Positions 1 to 6,171 of a stretch of DNA of 6,182 bases are shown in pieces. Origin of the DNA: Galactobacter sp. (GTDB lineage Bacteria > Actinomycetota > Actinomycetes > Actinomycetales > Micrococcaceae). The stretch lies in the NCBI GenBank assembly GCA_022712075.1, contig JALAHE010000274.1, forward strand, positions 1-6,182. Direction: 5' to 3'. How positions within the stretch are numbered: the first letter of the stretch is position 1; each line of letters starts with the position of its first letter. The translations under genes and the position numbers were made by a program. Under the pieces are notes generated by a model. That model was not told the DNA's origin and did no database searches. It saw nothing but the letters and a program-made list of their open reading frames with translations.

Positions 1-2
1 CG

Positions 3-23
3 CCCCTCCCCCCCCCCACCCCC
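3..23 (-). other. Poly-C tract; G-quadruplex-capable on the minus strand
   Basis: The plus strand reads C4, T, C10, A, C5. The minus strand is therefore G5-T-G10-A-G4, which can supply four G-runs of three or more with very short loops and so meets the usual intramolecular quadruplex pattern. The plus strand would be i-motif-capable. The homopolymer is also a likely site of length variation or sequencing error. Whether it has any role is unknown. Confidence 0.5.
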
Positions 24-67
24 GCGGGTACGACCCTGCCCTCGCCCACCACCTCCCCCCTCCGTCC

Positions 68-104
68 GGGGGGCCCCCCTCCCCTCCCCGGGGGGTGGGG
101 GCCC
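68..104. repeat. G/C-only inverted repeats in the leader
   Basis: Bases 68-79 form a perfect 12-base palindrome (six G then six C). Bases 78-87 can pair with 92-101 around a CCGG loop, mostly by C-G pairs with two T/U-G wobbles and one mismatch. Several mutually exclusive GC hairpins are possible. They could mark the 3' end of an upstream transcript or structure the leader; there is no T-run, so a classic intrinsic terminator is not shown. Confidence 0.4.
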
Positions 105-145
105 GCCTGTCCCAGGGCGCCCCCAGCGCCCGCCAACACCGAGAC

Positions 146-150
146 GGGAG
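146..150 (+). promoter_or_regulatory. Ribosome binding site deciding the ATPase start
   Basis: GGGAG lies 4 bases before the GTG at 155. It is a modest, slightly close Shine-Dalgarno match. It favours GTG 155 over the in-frame GTG 95, which is preceded only by a run of G within the GC-block region. Confidence 0.6.
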
Positions 151-154
151 CCTC

Positions 155-1732
155 GTGAAACTCGAACTGGACGGCATCTCCAAGGCCTTCGGGGACTTCT
201 ACGCGAACCAAGACATCTCCATCACCGTGGAGCCGGGACAGATTCATTCCCTCCTGGGCGAGAACGGCGCCGGCAAGTCCACGCTGATGAACGTGCTGTA
301 CGGCCTGTACCAGCCAACGGCCGGCCGCATCCTCGTGGACGGCAAGCCCAGGACGTTCTCCGGACCCGGCGACGCCATGGCCGCCGGCATCGGCATGGTC
401 CACCAGCACTTCATGCTGGTCCCCGTCTTCACCGTGGCAGAGAACGTTGCCCTGGGTGCCGAGAACACCAAGGGCGGAATCCTCGACCTCAAGGAGACCC
501 GCCGCCGCATTCGCGAGATCTCCGATCGCTACGGCTTCGACGTGGACCCCGACGCCCTCGTCGAGGACCTGCCGGTCGGCGTGCAGCAGCGCGTCGAGAT
601 CATCAAGGCGCTCGTCCGCAAGGCAAAGGTCCTCATCCTCGATGAGCCCACGGCCGTGCTGACGCCTCAGGAGACGGACGAGCTGCTGCAGATCATGCGC
701 CAGCTCGCCGCCAACGGCACCTCCGTCGTGTTCATCTCCCACAAGCTGCGCGAGGTCAAGGCCGTCTCCGACATCATCACCGTGATCCGCCGCGGCCGCG
801 TTGTCGGCAACGCCGATCCGAGCGCCGAGCCGGCCGAGCTGGCCGCGCTCATGGTCGGCCGCGATGTCTCCCTCTCCGTGGAGAAGGCCGAGGCCACCCC
901 CGGCGCCACCGTCTTGAACATCGAGAACCTCGTCGTGACCGCCCCCAACGGGCAGCGCCTCGTGGACGGCATCGACCTCTCGATCGCCGGCGGCGAGATC
1001 CTCGCCATCGCGGGCGTGCAGGGCAACGGCCAGACCGAGCTGTCCGAGGCCATCATGGGCCTCGCGGACGGCACCGTCACTGGCTCCATCACGCTGGACG
1101 GCAAGGAGCTGCTCGGCCGCCCCACACGCGAGGTGCTGCGCTCCGGCGTGGGCTTTGTCCCCGAGGACCGCAACCACGACGGCCTGGTCGGCGAGTTCTC
1201 CGTGCAGGAGAACCTGGTCCTCGACCTCTTCCGCCAGGGCGAGTTCTCGCGCTTCGGCTCCCTGAAGCCCAAGGCCATGGCCGCCAACTCGAAGCACCGC
1301 ATCGAGGAATTCGACATCCGCACGCCCTCCGCCTCCGTGGCGGCAGGCAACCTCTCCGGCGGCAACCAGCAGAAGGTCGTCATGGCGCGCGAGCTCTCGC
1401 GTCCGCTGCGCCTCTTCGTTGCTTCGCAGCCCACGCGCGGCGTGGACGTGGGATCCATCGAGTTCCTGCACAAGCGCATCGTCGCCGAGCGCGACCAGGG
1501 CACCGCGGTCATGATCGTCTCCACCGAGCTCGATGAGGTCATCCAGCTCGCCGACCGCATCGCGGTCCTGTACCAGGGGCGCGTCGTCGGCGTCGTCCCC
1601 TCCACCACGTCCCGCGACGTCCTCGGCCTCATGATGGCCGGCATGACCGCGGAGCAAGCGGCGGCCGAGAACGCCGCCACGTCCCCGGCGAAGCATGCTG
1701 CTGCCGCCGGCGAGGAAGGAGGGATCCTGTGA
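155..1732 (+). CDS. Nucleoside ABC importer, two-domain ATP-binding protein (NupO/YufO-like)
   Basis: This is the cytoplasmic ATPase that powers a BMP/Nup-type nucleoside importer; 525 residues from GTG 155. It holds two nucleotide-binding domains in tandem, as in the sugar/nucleoside (RbsA-like) ATPases. Domain 1 has Walker A GENGAGKST (35-43), Q-loop area MVHQHF (81-86), a degenerate signature LPVGVQQ (139-145), Walker B VLILDEP (159-165) and switch His196. Domain 2 has a degenerate Walker A GVQGNGQTE (287-295, Gln in place of Lys), an intact signature LSGGNQQ (400-406) and a degenerate Walker B region ending ASQPTRG (423-429). The GTG 155 start gives the family-like N-terminus VKLELDGISKAFG and has GGGAG upstream; GTG 95 would add 20 unsupported residues. 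The C-terminal ~30 residues are an Ala/Glu-rich tail. The stop overlaps the next start by 4 bases, so the two are translationally coupled. Nucleoside rather than sugar specificity is inferred from the two unlike permeases and the salvage genes downstream. Confidence 0.93.
   Translation: MKLELDGISKAFGDFYANQDISITVEPGQIHSLLGENGAGKSTLMNVLYGLYQPTAGRILVDGKPRTFSGPGDAMAAGIGMVHQHFMLVPVFTVAENVALGAENTKGGILDLKETRRRIREISDRYGFDVDPDALVEDLPVGVQQRVEIIKALVRKAKVLILDEPTAVLTPQETDELLQIMRQLAANGTSVVFISHKLREVKAVSDIITVIRRGRVVGNADPSAEPAELAALMVGRDVSLSVEKAEATPGATVLNIENLVVTAPNGQRLVDGIDLSIAGGEILAIAGVQGNGQTELSEAIMGLADGTVTGSITLDGKELLGRPTREVLRSGVGFVPEDRNHDGLVGEFSVQENLVLDLFRQGEFSRFGSLKPKAMAANSKHRIEEFDIRTPSASVAAGNLSGGNQQKVVMARELSRPLRLFVASQPTRGVDVGSIEFLHKRIVAERDQGTAVMIVSTELDEVIQLADRIAVLYQGRVVGVVPSTTSRDVLGLMMAGMTAEQAAAENAATSPAKHAAAAGEEGGIL
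1716..1722 (+). promoter_or_regulatory. Strong ribosome binding site for permease 1, inside the ATPase gene
   Basis: AAGGAGG sits 6 bases before the GTG at 1729 and inside the last codons of the ATPase gene, where it is read as part of E-G-G. It supports the GTG start and coupling through the GTGA overlap (1729-1732). Confidence 0.85.
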
Positions 1733-3105
1733 CGTCACAGGACCAGACGGTTCACCGCGAGGCGAGCCTGATCCAGAAGATCGCCGGTAGCGGCTGGCTC
1801 ATGTCGGTGCTGGCCATCCTGGTGTCCCTCGTGGTGGGCGGCCTGCTCATCGCCTTCACGAACGAGGACTTCCAGGAAGCGGCCGGCTACTTCTTCGCCG
1901 CCCCGCAGTACGCGCTCTCGGCCGGCTGGCACGCCGCCATCGACGCGTACGGCGCCCTGTTCCAGGGCGCGGTGTTCTCGCCCAAGACGGGCTTCGCCCC
2001 GCTCGCCGAGACGCTGACCAACGCGACCCCGCTGATCATGGCCGGCCTCGGCGTGGCCGTGGCCTTCCGCGCCGGCCTGTTCAACATCGGCGCCCAGGGC
2101 CAGCTCATCGTCGGCGCCATCTTCGGCGCCTACGCCGGCTTCGCCTGGCACCTGCCGGTGGGGCTGCACCTGCTCGTGGTCGTCCTGCTCGCCGTCCTCG
2201 GCGGCGCACTGTGGGGCGGCATCGTTGGCTGGCTCAAGGCCGCCACGGGTGCGCACGAGGTGATCCTCACGATCATGCTCAACTACATCGCCATCAAGCT
2301 GCTCGATTGGTTCCTGAACACCCCGGCGTTCCTGCGCCCGGGCGAGACGAACCCGATCTCGCCGATGGTGGACAAGAGCGCCACGTACCCGATCATCGTT
2401 CCGGGTACCCGCCTGCACCTCGGCTTCATCGTCGCGATCCTGCTGGTGCTGGCCGTGTGGTGGCTCATGAACCGCTCGACGCTCGGTTTCCAGCTGCGCG
2501 CCGTGGGCGAGAACCCCTCCGCTGCCCGCACGGCCGGCATGAGCGTCAAGCGCGCCACGTTCCTGGCCATGGCGATCGCAGGCGGCCTGGCAGGCTTTGC
2601 CGCCAGCGCCCAGATCTCCGGCACGGAGCAGGTGCTCGCCAACGGCGTGGCCGGCTCCATCGGCTTCGACGCCATCACGGTGGCCCTGCTTGGCCGCTCC
2701 ACCCCGTGGGGCACCTTCTTCGCCGGCCTGCTCTTCGGCGCCTTCCGCGCCGGCGCCACGAACATGCAGATCTCGACCGGCACGCCGATCGACATCGTGC
2801 TCGTGGTGCAGTCGCTCATCGTGCTCTTCATCGCGGCCCCGCCGCTCGTGCGCTCCATGTTCGGCCTGAACCGCCTCGCCGGCATCAAGACGCCGCCGTC
2901 GGCCCGCAAGGCAGCCAAGGCAGCCAGGAAGGCCGCGCTGGCCTCCACCTCGGCCGCCGTGGCGAGCAACGTTGTGGCCGCCGAGAAGGCGGGGGTTGAT
3001 CCGCTCGAGGCCGCAGGCCACGCCGAGCCGATCGTCGCCGATCTCGACGAGCCAGCGCAGGCCCCGGCCTCCGAGTCCAACACCACCGAAGGAGGCACCA
3101 AGTGA
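1729..3105 (+). CDS. Nucleoside ABC importer, permease subunit 1 (NupP/YufP-like)
   Basis: Inner-membrane permease of the BPD_transp_2 (branched-chain amino acid/ribose) superfamily, 458 residues. One N-terminal membrane helix (about 23-43) is followed by a loop and a core of hydrophobic segments near 100-117, 121-142, 144-168, 175-195, 230-248, 277-297, 310-340 and 354-374. Family landmarks are AFRAGLFNIGAQGQ (112-125), GAHEVILTIMLNYI (174-187) and the cytoplasmic coupling loop LRAVGENPSAARTAGM (256-271), expected to touch the ATPase. After the last helix comes an unusual hydrophilic tail (about 385-458), first Ala/Lys/Arg-rich (KAAKAARKAA, 394-403), then acidic and Pro/Ser/Thr-rich; it is probably cytoplasmic and disordered. 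The GTG start is set by AAGGAGG 6 bases upstream and overlaps the ATPase stop. It probably forms a heterodimeric pore with the next gene's product. Substrate choice within nucleosides cannot be read from the sequence. Confidence 0.93.
   Translation: MTSQDQTVHREASLIQKIAGSGWLMSVLAILVSLVVGGLLIAFTNEDFQEAAGYFFAAPQYALSAGWHAAIDAYGALFQGAVFSPKTGFAPLAETLTNATPLIMAGLGVAVAFRAGLFNIGAQGQLIVGAIFGAYAGFAWHLPVGLHLLVVVLLAVLGGALWGGIVGWLKAATGAHEVILTIMLNYIAIKLLDWFLNTPAFLRPGETNPISPMVDKSATYPIIVPGTRLHLGFIVAILLVLAVWWLMNRSTLGFQLRAVGENPSAARTAGMSVKRATFLAMAIAGGLAGFAASAQISGTEQVLANGVAGSIGFDAITVALLGRSTPWGTFFAGLLFGAFRAGATNMQISTGTPIDIVLVVQSLIVLFIAAPPLVRSMFGLNRLAGIKTPPSARKAAKAARKAALASTSAAVASNVVAAEKAGVDPLEAAGHAEPIVADLDEPAQAPASESNTTEGGTK
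3089..3095 (+). promoter_or_regulatory. Strong ribosome binding site for permease 2, inside permease 1 gene
   Basis: AAGGAGG lies 6 bases before the GTG at 3102, the same sequence and spacing as at the previous junction. It is read in frame as the E-G-G near the C-terminus of permease 1. The GTGA overlap (3102-3105) suggests coupled translation. Confidence 0.85.
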
Positions 3106-4391
3106 GCGCCCCCGCGACGACCACGCCGTCCACGCTCCCGTCCCTCGTCGGGACGCGCCCGTCCTTCAAGACCACCATCGTCCTCGGCCTGCTGGCCGTC
3201 GTGGCGTTCGTGTTCTTCGGTGCCCTCGGCTCCGACGGCTCCGCCACGCTGCGCCTCGCGACCGACGGTGATTTCTTCGCGCTGCCGGCCCTGGTCCTCC
3301 CTGGCCGCATCACGGGCATCGCCGTGGGCTTCCTGCTCCTGGCCATCGCCGGCATCTCCTTCGCCCTGGCGCGCCGCGGCGAGAAGCTGCCCACATGGGC
3401 GATTGTCGTCTTCGGCGTCCTGTTCGTGCTCGGCTTCCTTGCCTGGGCCGTCTCGGGCGGCGACACCCCGTCGATCTCCCTGACGGGCCTGCTCAAGGGC
3501 GCCGTGACGCTCGGTATTCCGCTCATCTTCGGCACGCTCTCCGGCGTGCTTGGCGAGCGCTCCGGCGTCGTCAACATCGCGATCGAGGGCCAGCTGCTCG
3601 GCGGCGCGTTCTCCGCGGCGCTCCTCGGCACCATCACGGGCAACGCCTACCTTGGCCTGATCGCCGCGGCCGTCGCCGGCGCGCTGGTCTCCATGGTGCT
3701 TGCCGTCTTTGCCATCAAGTACCTCGTGAACCAGATCATCGTGGGCGTCGTGCTCAACGTGCTGGTCTCCGGCCTGACGGGCTTCCTGTTCGGCCAGGTC
3801 ATGACGGCGGACCCGGAGGCCTTCAACCAGCCCCCGCGCCTGGATCGGCTGCCGATCCCGCTGCTCTCGGAGATCCCGATCATCGGCCCGATCTTCTTCC
3901 AGCAGACCATCATCGGCTACCTGCTCTACATCGCGGTCTTCGGCGTCTGGTACGCCCTGGGCCACACGCGCTGGGGCCTGCGCACCCGCGCCGTGGGCGA
4001 GCACCCCAAGGCAGCAGACACCCTGGGCGTCAAGGTCAATTCCCTGCGCTTCTGGAACGTCACGGCCGGCGGCGCCATCGCCGGCATCGGTGGCGCGTAC
4101 TTCACGCTCGAGGCAGTGGAGATGTTCACCAAGGACATGTCGGGTGGTCGAGGCTTCATCGCCCTGGCCGCGCTGATCCTCGGCCGCTGGAACCCGATCG
4201 GGGCCGCCCTCGCGGCGCTCCTGTTCGGCTTCGCTGACAACCTCGCGGTGGTCCTCTCGATCGTCGGCACCCCGGTGCCGAGCCAGTTCCTCGAGATGCT
4301 GCCCTACATCGTCACCATCTTCGCCGTCGCCGGCCTCGTGGGTAAGTCCCGCGGGCCGGCAGCCAGCGGTGAACCCTACGTCAAGGAGTAG
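3102..4391 (+). CDS. Nucleoside ABC importer, permease subunit 2 (NupQ/YufQ-like)
   Basis: Second inner-membrane permease of the BPD_transp_2 superfamily, 429 residues, predicted to pair with permease 1. The conserved core starts near residue 130 and carries LSGVLGERSGVVNIAIEGQ (146-164), NQIIVGVVLNVLVSG (210-224), the ATPase-coupling loop LRTRAVGEHPKAADTLGV (293-310) and FTKDMSGGRGFIALAALILG (342-361). Ahead of the core is an extension of about 125 residues with three hydrophobic segments (about 24-41, 67-90, 97-118), so the protein is longer than the roughly 320-residue Bacillus form; I believe such longer forms occur in actinobacteria, but I could not check this. The GTG start overlaps the upstream stop by 4 bases and has a strong ribosome binding site. 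The last codons (VKE, stop TAG) contain the ribosome binding site of cdd. The gene looks intact. Confidence 0.93.
   Translation: MSAPATTTPSTLPSLVGTRPSFKTTIVLGLLAVVAFVFFGALGSDGSATLRLATDGDFFALPALVLPGRITGIAVGFLLLAIAGISFALARRGEKLPTWAIVVFGVLFVLGFLAWAVSGGDTPSISLTGLLKGAVTLGIPLIFGTLSGVLGERSGVVNIAIEGQLLGGAFSAALLGTITGNAYLGLIAAAVAGALVSMVLAVFAIKYLVNQIIVGVVLNVLVSGLTGFLFGQVMTADPEAFNQPPRLDRLPIPLLSEIPIIGPIFFQQTIIGYLLYIAVFGVWYALGHTRWGLRTRAVGEHPKAADTLGVKVNSLRFWNVTAGGAIAGIGGAYFTLEAVEMFTKDMSGGRGFIALAALILGRWNPIGAALAALLFGFADNLAVVLSIVGTPVPSQFLEMLPYIVTIFAVAGLVGKSRGPAASGEPYVKE
4383..4388 (+). promoter_or_regulatory. Ribosome binding site deciding the cdd start
   Basis: AAGGAG, in the final codons of permease 2, is 7 bases before the ATG at 4396. 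It selects this ATG over the in-frame upstream GTG at 4369, which lies inside the permease gene without a comparable site. Confidence 0.85.
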
Positions 4392-4395
4392 TTAC

Positions 4396-4788
4396 ATGAC
4401 CGGGACGATCGACTGGGAGGCCCTGACCTCCGCAGCGACCCAGGCCGCACAGCACGCCTACGTCCCGTACTCGCACTACCGCGTCGGCGCGGCCGCCCTC
4501 ACTGAGGACGGCCGCGTCGTCGTTGGGTGCAACGTCGAGAACGCCGGCTACGGCGTCACGTTGTGTGCTGAGTGCGGCATGGTGGGCCAGCTGGCCATGA
4601 CGGGCGGCGGCAAGCTGCGCGCCTTTACGTGCGTCAACGGGGACGGCGCCACGATCATGCCGTGCGGCCGCTGCCGCCAGCTGCTCTCCGAGCACGCTGG
4701 CGCCGGCTTCGAGGCCCTCGGGGTCTCCGGCGTGATCACCATGAACGAGCTGCTGCCGGACGCCTTTGGCCCGGCGGACATCGCCTGA
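4396..4788 (+). CDS. cdd: Cytidine deaminase
   Basis: Zinc hydrolase that deaminates cytidine and deoxycytidine to uridine and deoxyuridine in the cytoplasm. At 130 residues it matches the short, homotetrameric class. Visible motifs are AYVPYSHYRVGAA (21-33), the ribose-binding NVENA (47-51, with Asn47 and Glu49), the catalytic C-A-E (zinc ligand Cys57, proton shuttle Glu59) and PCGRCRQ (89-95, zinc ligands Cys90 and Cys93). The 33-residue gap from the first to the second cysteine equals that of the Bacillus enzyme. The C-terminal LLPDAF supplies the aromatic Phe124 expected near the pocket. The residue after the catalytic Glu is Cys60 rather than the Arg of Bacillus, paired with Arg92 in the second motif; I recall this form from mycobacteria. 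The start at ATG 4396 follows AAGGAG, 4 bases after the permease stop. It sits between importer and deoA, so it feeds imported cytidine into the pyrimidine breakdown route. Confidence 0.96.
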   Translation: MTGTIDWEALTSAATQAAQHAYVPYSHYRVGAAALTEDGRVVVGCNVENAGYGVTLCAECGMVGQLAMTGGGKLRAFTCVNGDGATIMPCGRCRQLLSEHAGAGFEALGVSGVITMNELLPDAFGPADIA

Positions 4789-4795
4789 GGAAGGG
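4789..4795 (+). promoter_or_regulatory. Ribosome binding site of deoA
   Basis: GGAAGGG directly follows the cdd stop and ends 7 bases before the ATG at 4803. It sets this start rather than the long in-frame upstream extension, which would overlap cdd by more than 200 bases. Confidence 0.7.
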
Positions 4796-4802
4796 CAGAG
4801 AT

Positions 4803-6113
4803 ATGAGCACCGAGGCCTTCGACGCCGTCGACATCATCGCGGCCAAACGGGACAAGCACGCTCTCACGGGCGAGCAGATCGACTGGGTCATCGACGCCTA
4901 CACGCGCGGCGTGGTGGCCGAGGAACAGATGAGCGCCCTCGCCATGGCGATCTACCTGAACGGCATGGAACGCCCCGAGATCGCCCGCATGGCGCGGGCC
5001 ATGATCGCCACGGGGGAGACCCTCTCCTACGAGGGCCTGGCCACGCCGGACGGCACGCCCCTGCCCACGGCCGACAAGCACAGCACGGGCGGCGTGGGGG
5101 ACAAGATCACCCTGCCGCTCGGCCCGCTCGTCGCCTCCTTCGGCGTCGCCGTCCCGCAGCTCTCGGGCCGCGGCCTGGGCCACACGGGAGGCACGCTCGA
5201 CAAGCTCGAGGCCATCCCCGGCTGGCGCGCGGATTTGAGCGACGCGCAGATGCGCACCCAGCTCTCCGAGGTCGGCGCGATCGTCGCGGCGGCCGGCGCC
5301 AATCTGGTGCCGGCCGACAAGAAGCTCTACGCCCTGCGCGACGTCACTTCCACGGTGGACTGCGTCCCGCTCATCGCCACGAGCATCATGTCCAAGAAGA
5401 TCGCCGAGGGCACCTCGGCCCTCGTCCTGGACGTCAAGGTCGGCTCGGGCGCCTTCATGAAGACCCAGGAGAAGGCCCGCGAGCTCGCCCGCACCATGGT
5501 GGACCTCGGCACGGACGCCGGCGTCCACACCGTGGCGCTCCTGACGGACATGTCCACGCCCCTTGGCCTCACGGTGGGCAACGCCCTCGAGGTGCGGGAG
5601 TCCCTTGAGGTGCTCGACGGCGCGGGGCCGGGTGACGTTGTTGACCTCACGGTGGCCTTGGCCACCGAGATGTTGGCCGGCGCCGGGATCACTGGCGTCG
5701 ACGTCGCGGCAAACCTCAAGAACGGCAAGGCCATGGACGTGTGGCGCCGCATGATCGCGGCCCAGGGCGGCGATCCCGACGCGGCGCTGCCCGTGGCGGC
5801 GCACCAGGAGGTCGTCTACGCGCAGGCCGACGGTGTGCTCGTGGAACTGGACGCCCTCAAGGTGGGCGTGGCCTCCTGGCGCCTCGGCGCCGGGCGCGCC
5901 CGCAAGGAGGACCCGGTGCAGGCCGCTGCGGGCATCGAGCTGCACGCCAAGCCGGGCGACGCCGTGCGCCGCGGCGCACCGCTCATGACGCTGCACACCG
6001 ACACCCCGGAGCGCTTCGCCCGCGCCCTGGAGGCCTTGGACGGCGCCGCCGTCATCGCCCCGGCCGGCGCCCGCGCGGGGCGCGAGTCGATCGTGCTGGA
6101 GCGCATCGCCTGA
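4803..6113 (+). CDS. deoA: Thymidine / pyrimidine-nucleoside phosphorylase
   Basis: Cytoplasmic enzyme that splits thymidine or deoxyuridine (and uridine, if it is the broader PyNP form) with phosphate into base and (deoxy)ribose-1-phosphate. It has 436 residues, normal for the family. The helical N-terminal domain (about 1-70) is followed by the glycosyltransferase family 3 alpha/beta domain and a C-terminal PYNP_C domain (about 340-415). The phosphate-binding DKHSTGGVGDK spans 91-101 and the family signature SGRGLGHTGGTLDKLE 121-136. The base-binding Arg179, Ser194 and Lys198 match Arg171, Ser186 and Lys190 of the E. coli enzyme with a constant offset of 8. ATG 4803 lies 14 bases after the cdd stop and has a ribosome binding site. 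It is the last gene before a hairpin terminator and processes the deoxyuridine made by Cdd. Thymidine-only versus broad pyrimidine specificity cannot be decided by eye. Confidence 0.95.
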   Translation: MSTEAFDAVDIIAAKRDKHALTGEQIDWVIDAYTRGVVAEEQMSALAMAIYLNGMERPEIARMARAMIATGETLSYEGLATPDGTPLPTADKHSTGGVGDKITLPLGPLVASFGVAVPQLSGRGLGHTGGTLDKLEAIPGWRADLSDAQMRTQLSEVGAIVAAAGANLVPADKKLYALRDVTSTVDCVPLIATSIMSKKIAEGTSALVLDVKVGSGAFMKTQEKARELARTMVDLGTDAGVHTVALLTDMSTPLGLTVGNALEVRESLEVLDGAGPGDVVDLTVALATEMLAGAGITGVDVAANLKNGKAMDVWRRMIAAQGGDPDAALPVAAHQEVVYAQADGVLVELDALKVGVASWRLGAGRARKEDPVQAAAGIELHAKPGDAVRRGAPLMTLHTDTPERFARALEALDGAAVIAPAGARAGRESIVLERIA

Positions 6114-6123
6114 CCCGAGCCGC

Positions 6124-6133
6124 GTGCCGGCAC
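6124..6133. repeat. 10-base palindrome between deoA and its terminator
   Basis: GTGCCGGCAC is a perfect palindrome that abuts the terminator stem. Its GGCACC (6129-6134) is repeated at 6138-6143 inside the left arm and is complementary to GGTGCC (6162-6167), so a competing shorter pairing is possible. It may be chance in such GC-rich DNA. Confidence 0.35.
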
Positions 6134-6171
6134 CGAAGGCACCCCGTGGGTCCACCCACGGGGTGCCTTCG
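6134..6171 (+). terminator. Hairpin terminator after deoA
   Basis: A perfect 17-bp stem (6134-6150 with 6155-6171) closes over a 4-base TCCA loop and starts 20 bases after the deoA stop. Only a weak T content (CGTTCAACC) follows, so it resembles the U-tract-poor hairpins common at gene ends in GC-rich actinobacteria. It probably ends the operon transcript or protects its 3' end. No T-run lies on the other side, and activity in the opposite direction is not shown. Confidence 0.8.

Larger units (their letters stand above)
1..154. other. C-rich non-coding leader upstream of the transporter ATPase gene
   Basis: No gene is seen here. The first 67 bases are about 69% C and 13% G, with runs C4-T-C10-A-C5 (3-23) and C6 (55-60). 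Bases 68-104 are nearly pure G/C blocks: G6 (68-73), C6 (74-79), C4 (81-84), C4 (86-89), G6 (90-95), G5 (97-101). No convincing -35/-10 pair is visible. This is therefore either a 5' leader or, more likely by family gene order, a spacer after an upstream gene for the BMP-type substrate-binding lipoprotein, which lies outside the window. A GTG at 95 could extend the ATPase frame into this leader, but it has no ribosome binding site and would add 20 residues unlike the family's N-terminus. Confidence 0.7.

Noticed and set aside
26..36. Small inverted repeat GGGT-ACG-ACCC in the leader as an operator
   Set aside because: Four-base arms are too short to separate from chance in GC-rich sequence.
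95..154. N-terminal extension of the ATPase from GTG 95
   Set aside because: It has no ribosome binding site, starts inside a G-run and gives 20 residues unlike the family; GTG 155 has GGGAG upstream and a proper N-terminus.
667..1680. 337-residue antisense reading frame opposite the ATPase gene
   Set aside because: Ser/Arg/Thr/Pro-rich shadow with no domain pattern.
1730..1737. TGACGTCA palindrome at the ATPase/permease junction as an operator
   Set aside because: It overlaps the stop and start codons inside a coupled operon; a single 8-base palindrome there is most simply chance.
2283..4004. 573-residue antisense reading frame opposite the two permease genes
   Set aside because: Asp/Glu/Arg/Ala-rich shadow translation with no recognisable motif; the sense genes have clear family motifs and ribosome binding sites.
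4369..4395. Extension of cdd from GTG 4369
   Set aside because: It lies within the end of permease 2, and the AAGGAG at 4383-4388 clearly serves the ATG at 4396.
4548..6155. 535-residue antisense reading frame opposite cdd/deoA
   Set aside because: Low-complexity His/Arg/Gly/Ala-rich translation, typical of the antisense of GC3-rich genes; the sense strand encodes conserved enzymes.
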